Assembly (NCBI RefSeq): GCF_000219625.1 | Contig: NC_018215.1 | Coordinates: 992,001-1,056,000 of the forward strand | Direction of reading: 5' to 3' | Length of the DNA: 64,000 nt | Source of the DNA: Zymoseptoria tritici IPO323 | Lineage: Eukaryota > Ascomycota > Dothideomycetes > Mycosphaerellales > Mycosphaerellaceae | In this document: positions 63,769 through 64,000 of the stretch, piece after piece | How positions within the stretch are numbered: the first letter of the stretch is position 1 | Layout: each line of letters starts with the position of its first letter | The notes under the pieces: generated by a model | Seen by the model: the letters and a program-made list of their open reading frames with translations, nothing else | Databases searched by the model: none | Told to the model about the DNA's origin: nothing | Program-made: the position numbers and the translations under genes

Positions 63769-64000
63769 ATGCAGCTCTTCACCGCCGCCGTCTTCCTCTC
63801 AATGCTGTCCGGCGCCCTAGCAGACTCAGTAGGTCCTCACTGACTCTCGTCTTTGCCGACTTCGCTAAGGATCCATCCCGCAGGGAACGACATCATACTG
63901 CCAGGCTCCCGATGCAAACTACAAGTACGGCCTGTGCATTGTCACACAGCCTGGTGTAGCTTCTGGAGGTGTGGCATGCGTCGAGGTACGTAGACATCGT
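63769..64000 (+). CDS. small secreted cysteine-containing protein C, cut by the window edge
   Basis: Exon 1 63769-63828 encodes a signal peptide (MQLFTAAVFLSMLSGALADS). Intron 63829-63883 is GT-AG. Exon 2 63884-63985 reads GTTSYCQAPDANYKYGLC, then VTQPGVASGGVACVE, and a GTACGT donor at 63986 shows that the gene continues beyond the window. It shares the MQ(I/L)F opening and the exon layout with genes A and B. Remaining exons are not visible. Confidence 0.65.

Noticed and set aside
1..64000. CRISPR arrays, rRNA operons, bacterial operons or prophage
   Set aside because: None seen; gene structure with spliceosomal introns is eukaryotic throughout.

Overview
The window looks like nuclear DNA of a filamentous ascomycete (Pezizomycotina), most likely a Dothideomycete. 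The support is: many short introns (about 45-90 nt, GT...AG), dense single-copy eukaryotic housekeeping genes, a fungal Goodbye-type STAND (NLR-like) gene, a stop-codon pattern in a transposon that fits repeat-induced point mutation (RIP), an RGS-LOV photoreceptor and small secreted cysteine-rich proteins. The class-level call is inference; no marker gene fixes it. Gene models were assembled by eye from reading frames, splice signals and family motifs.

Layout. 1-4.8 kb: a possible edge gene, a 14-bp minisatellite, and a cytochrome b5-fused sphingolipid delta-8 desaturase (minus). 4.8-12.4 kb: a decayed STAND gene (Goodbye, NACHT, TPR, zinc-finger-like tail) split by a 2928-bp hAT transposon with a perfect 8-bp target duplication; the transposase carries seven internal stops, all explicable as C-to-T in CA context. 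12.4-29.4 kb: a Pro/Ser-rich protein of unknown function, mitochondrial Asp-tRNA synthetase, PP2A scaffold subunit, cytosolic Phe-tRNA synthetase beta subunit, the E2 enzyme UBC8 and a YANK-type kinase. 30-38 kb: a NadR/Ttd14-like NTPase divergent from a 1704-residue RNA-dependent RNA polymerase fused to an SF1 helicase, then ketopantoate hydroxymethyltransferase tail-to-tail with ATG12. 38.9-52.6 kb: DBF4 (Cdc7 activator), an RGS-LOV photoreceptor, cystinosin, the NuA3 subunit NTO1 and a monoacylglycerol lipase. 54-64 kb: a secretome-rich accessory stretch with a mucin-like cysteine-rich protein, a secreted phytase-like esterase, a small conserved protein, and a cluster of at least three small secreted cysteine-rich protein genes with degenerate repeats between them.

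The two most unusual observations are: (i) UBC8 can only be kept in frame by a single-nucleotide exon at 25292 (exon lengths 33, 11, 41, 1, 38, 115, 182, 137; total 558 = 186 codons); (ii) one uninterrupted 4.27-kb exon encodes most of an RdRP core, including its catalytic motif, followed by an Upf1-like helicase. In fission yeast (Rdp1-Hrr1) and Neurospora (SAD-1 and SAD-3) these two activities are separate proteins that work together. With the RIP-marked transposon and the broken STAND gene, several genome-defence and self/non-self themes meet in this window.
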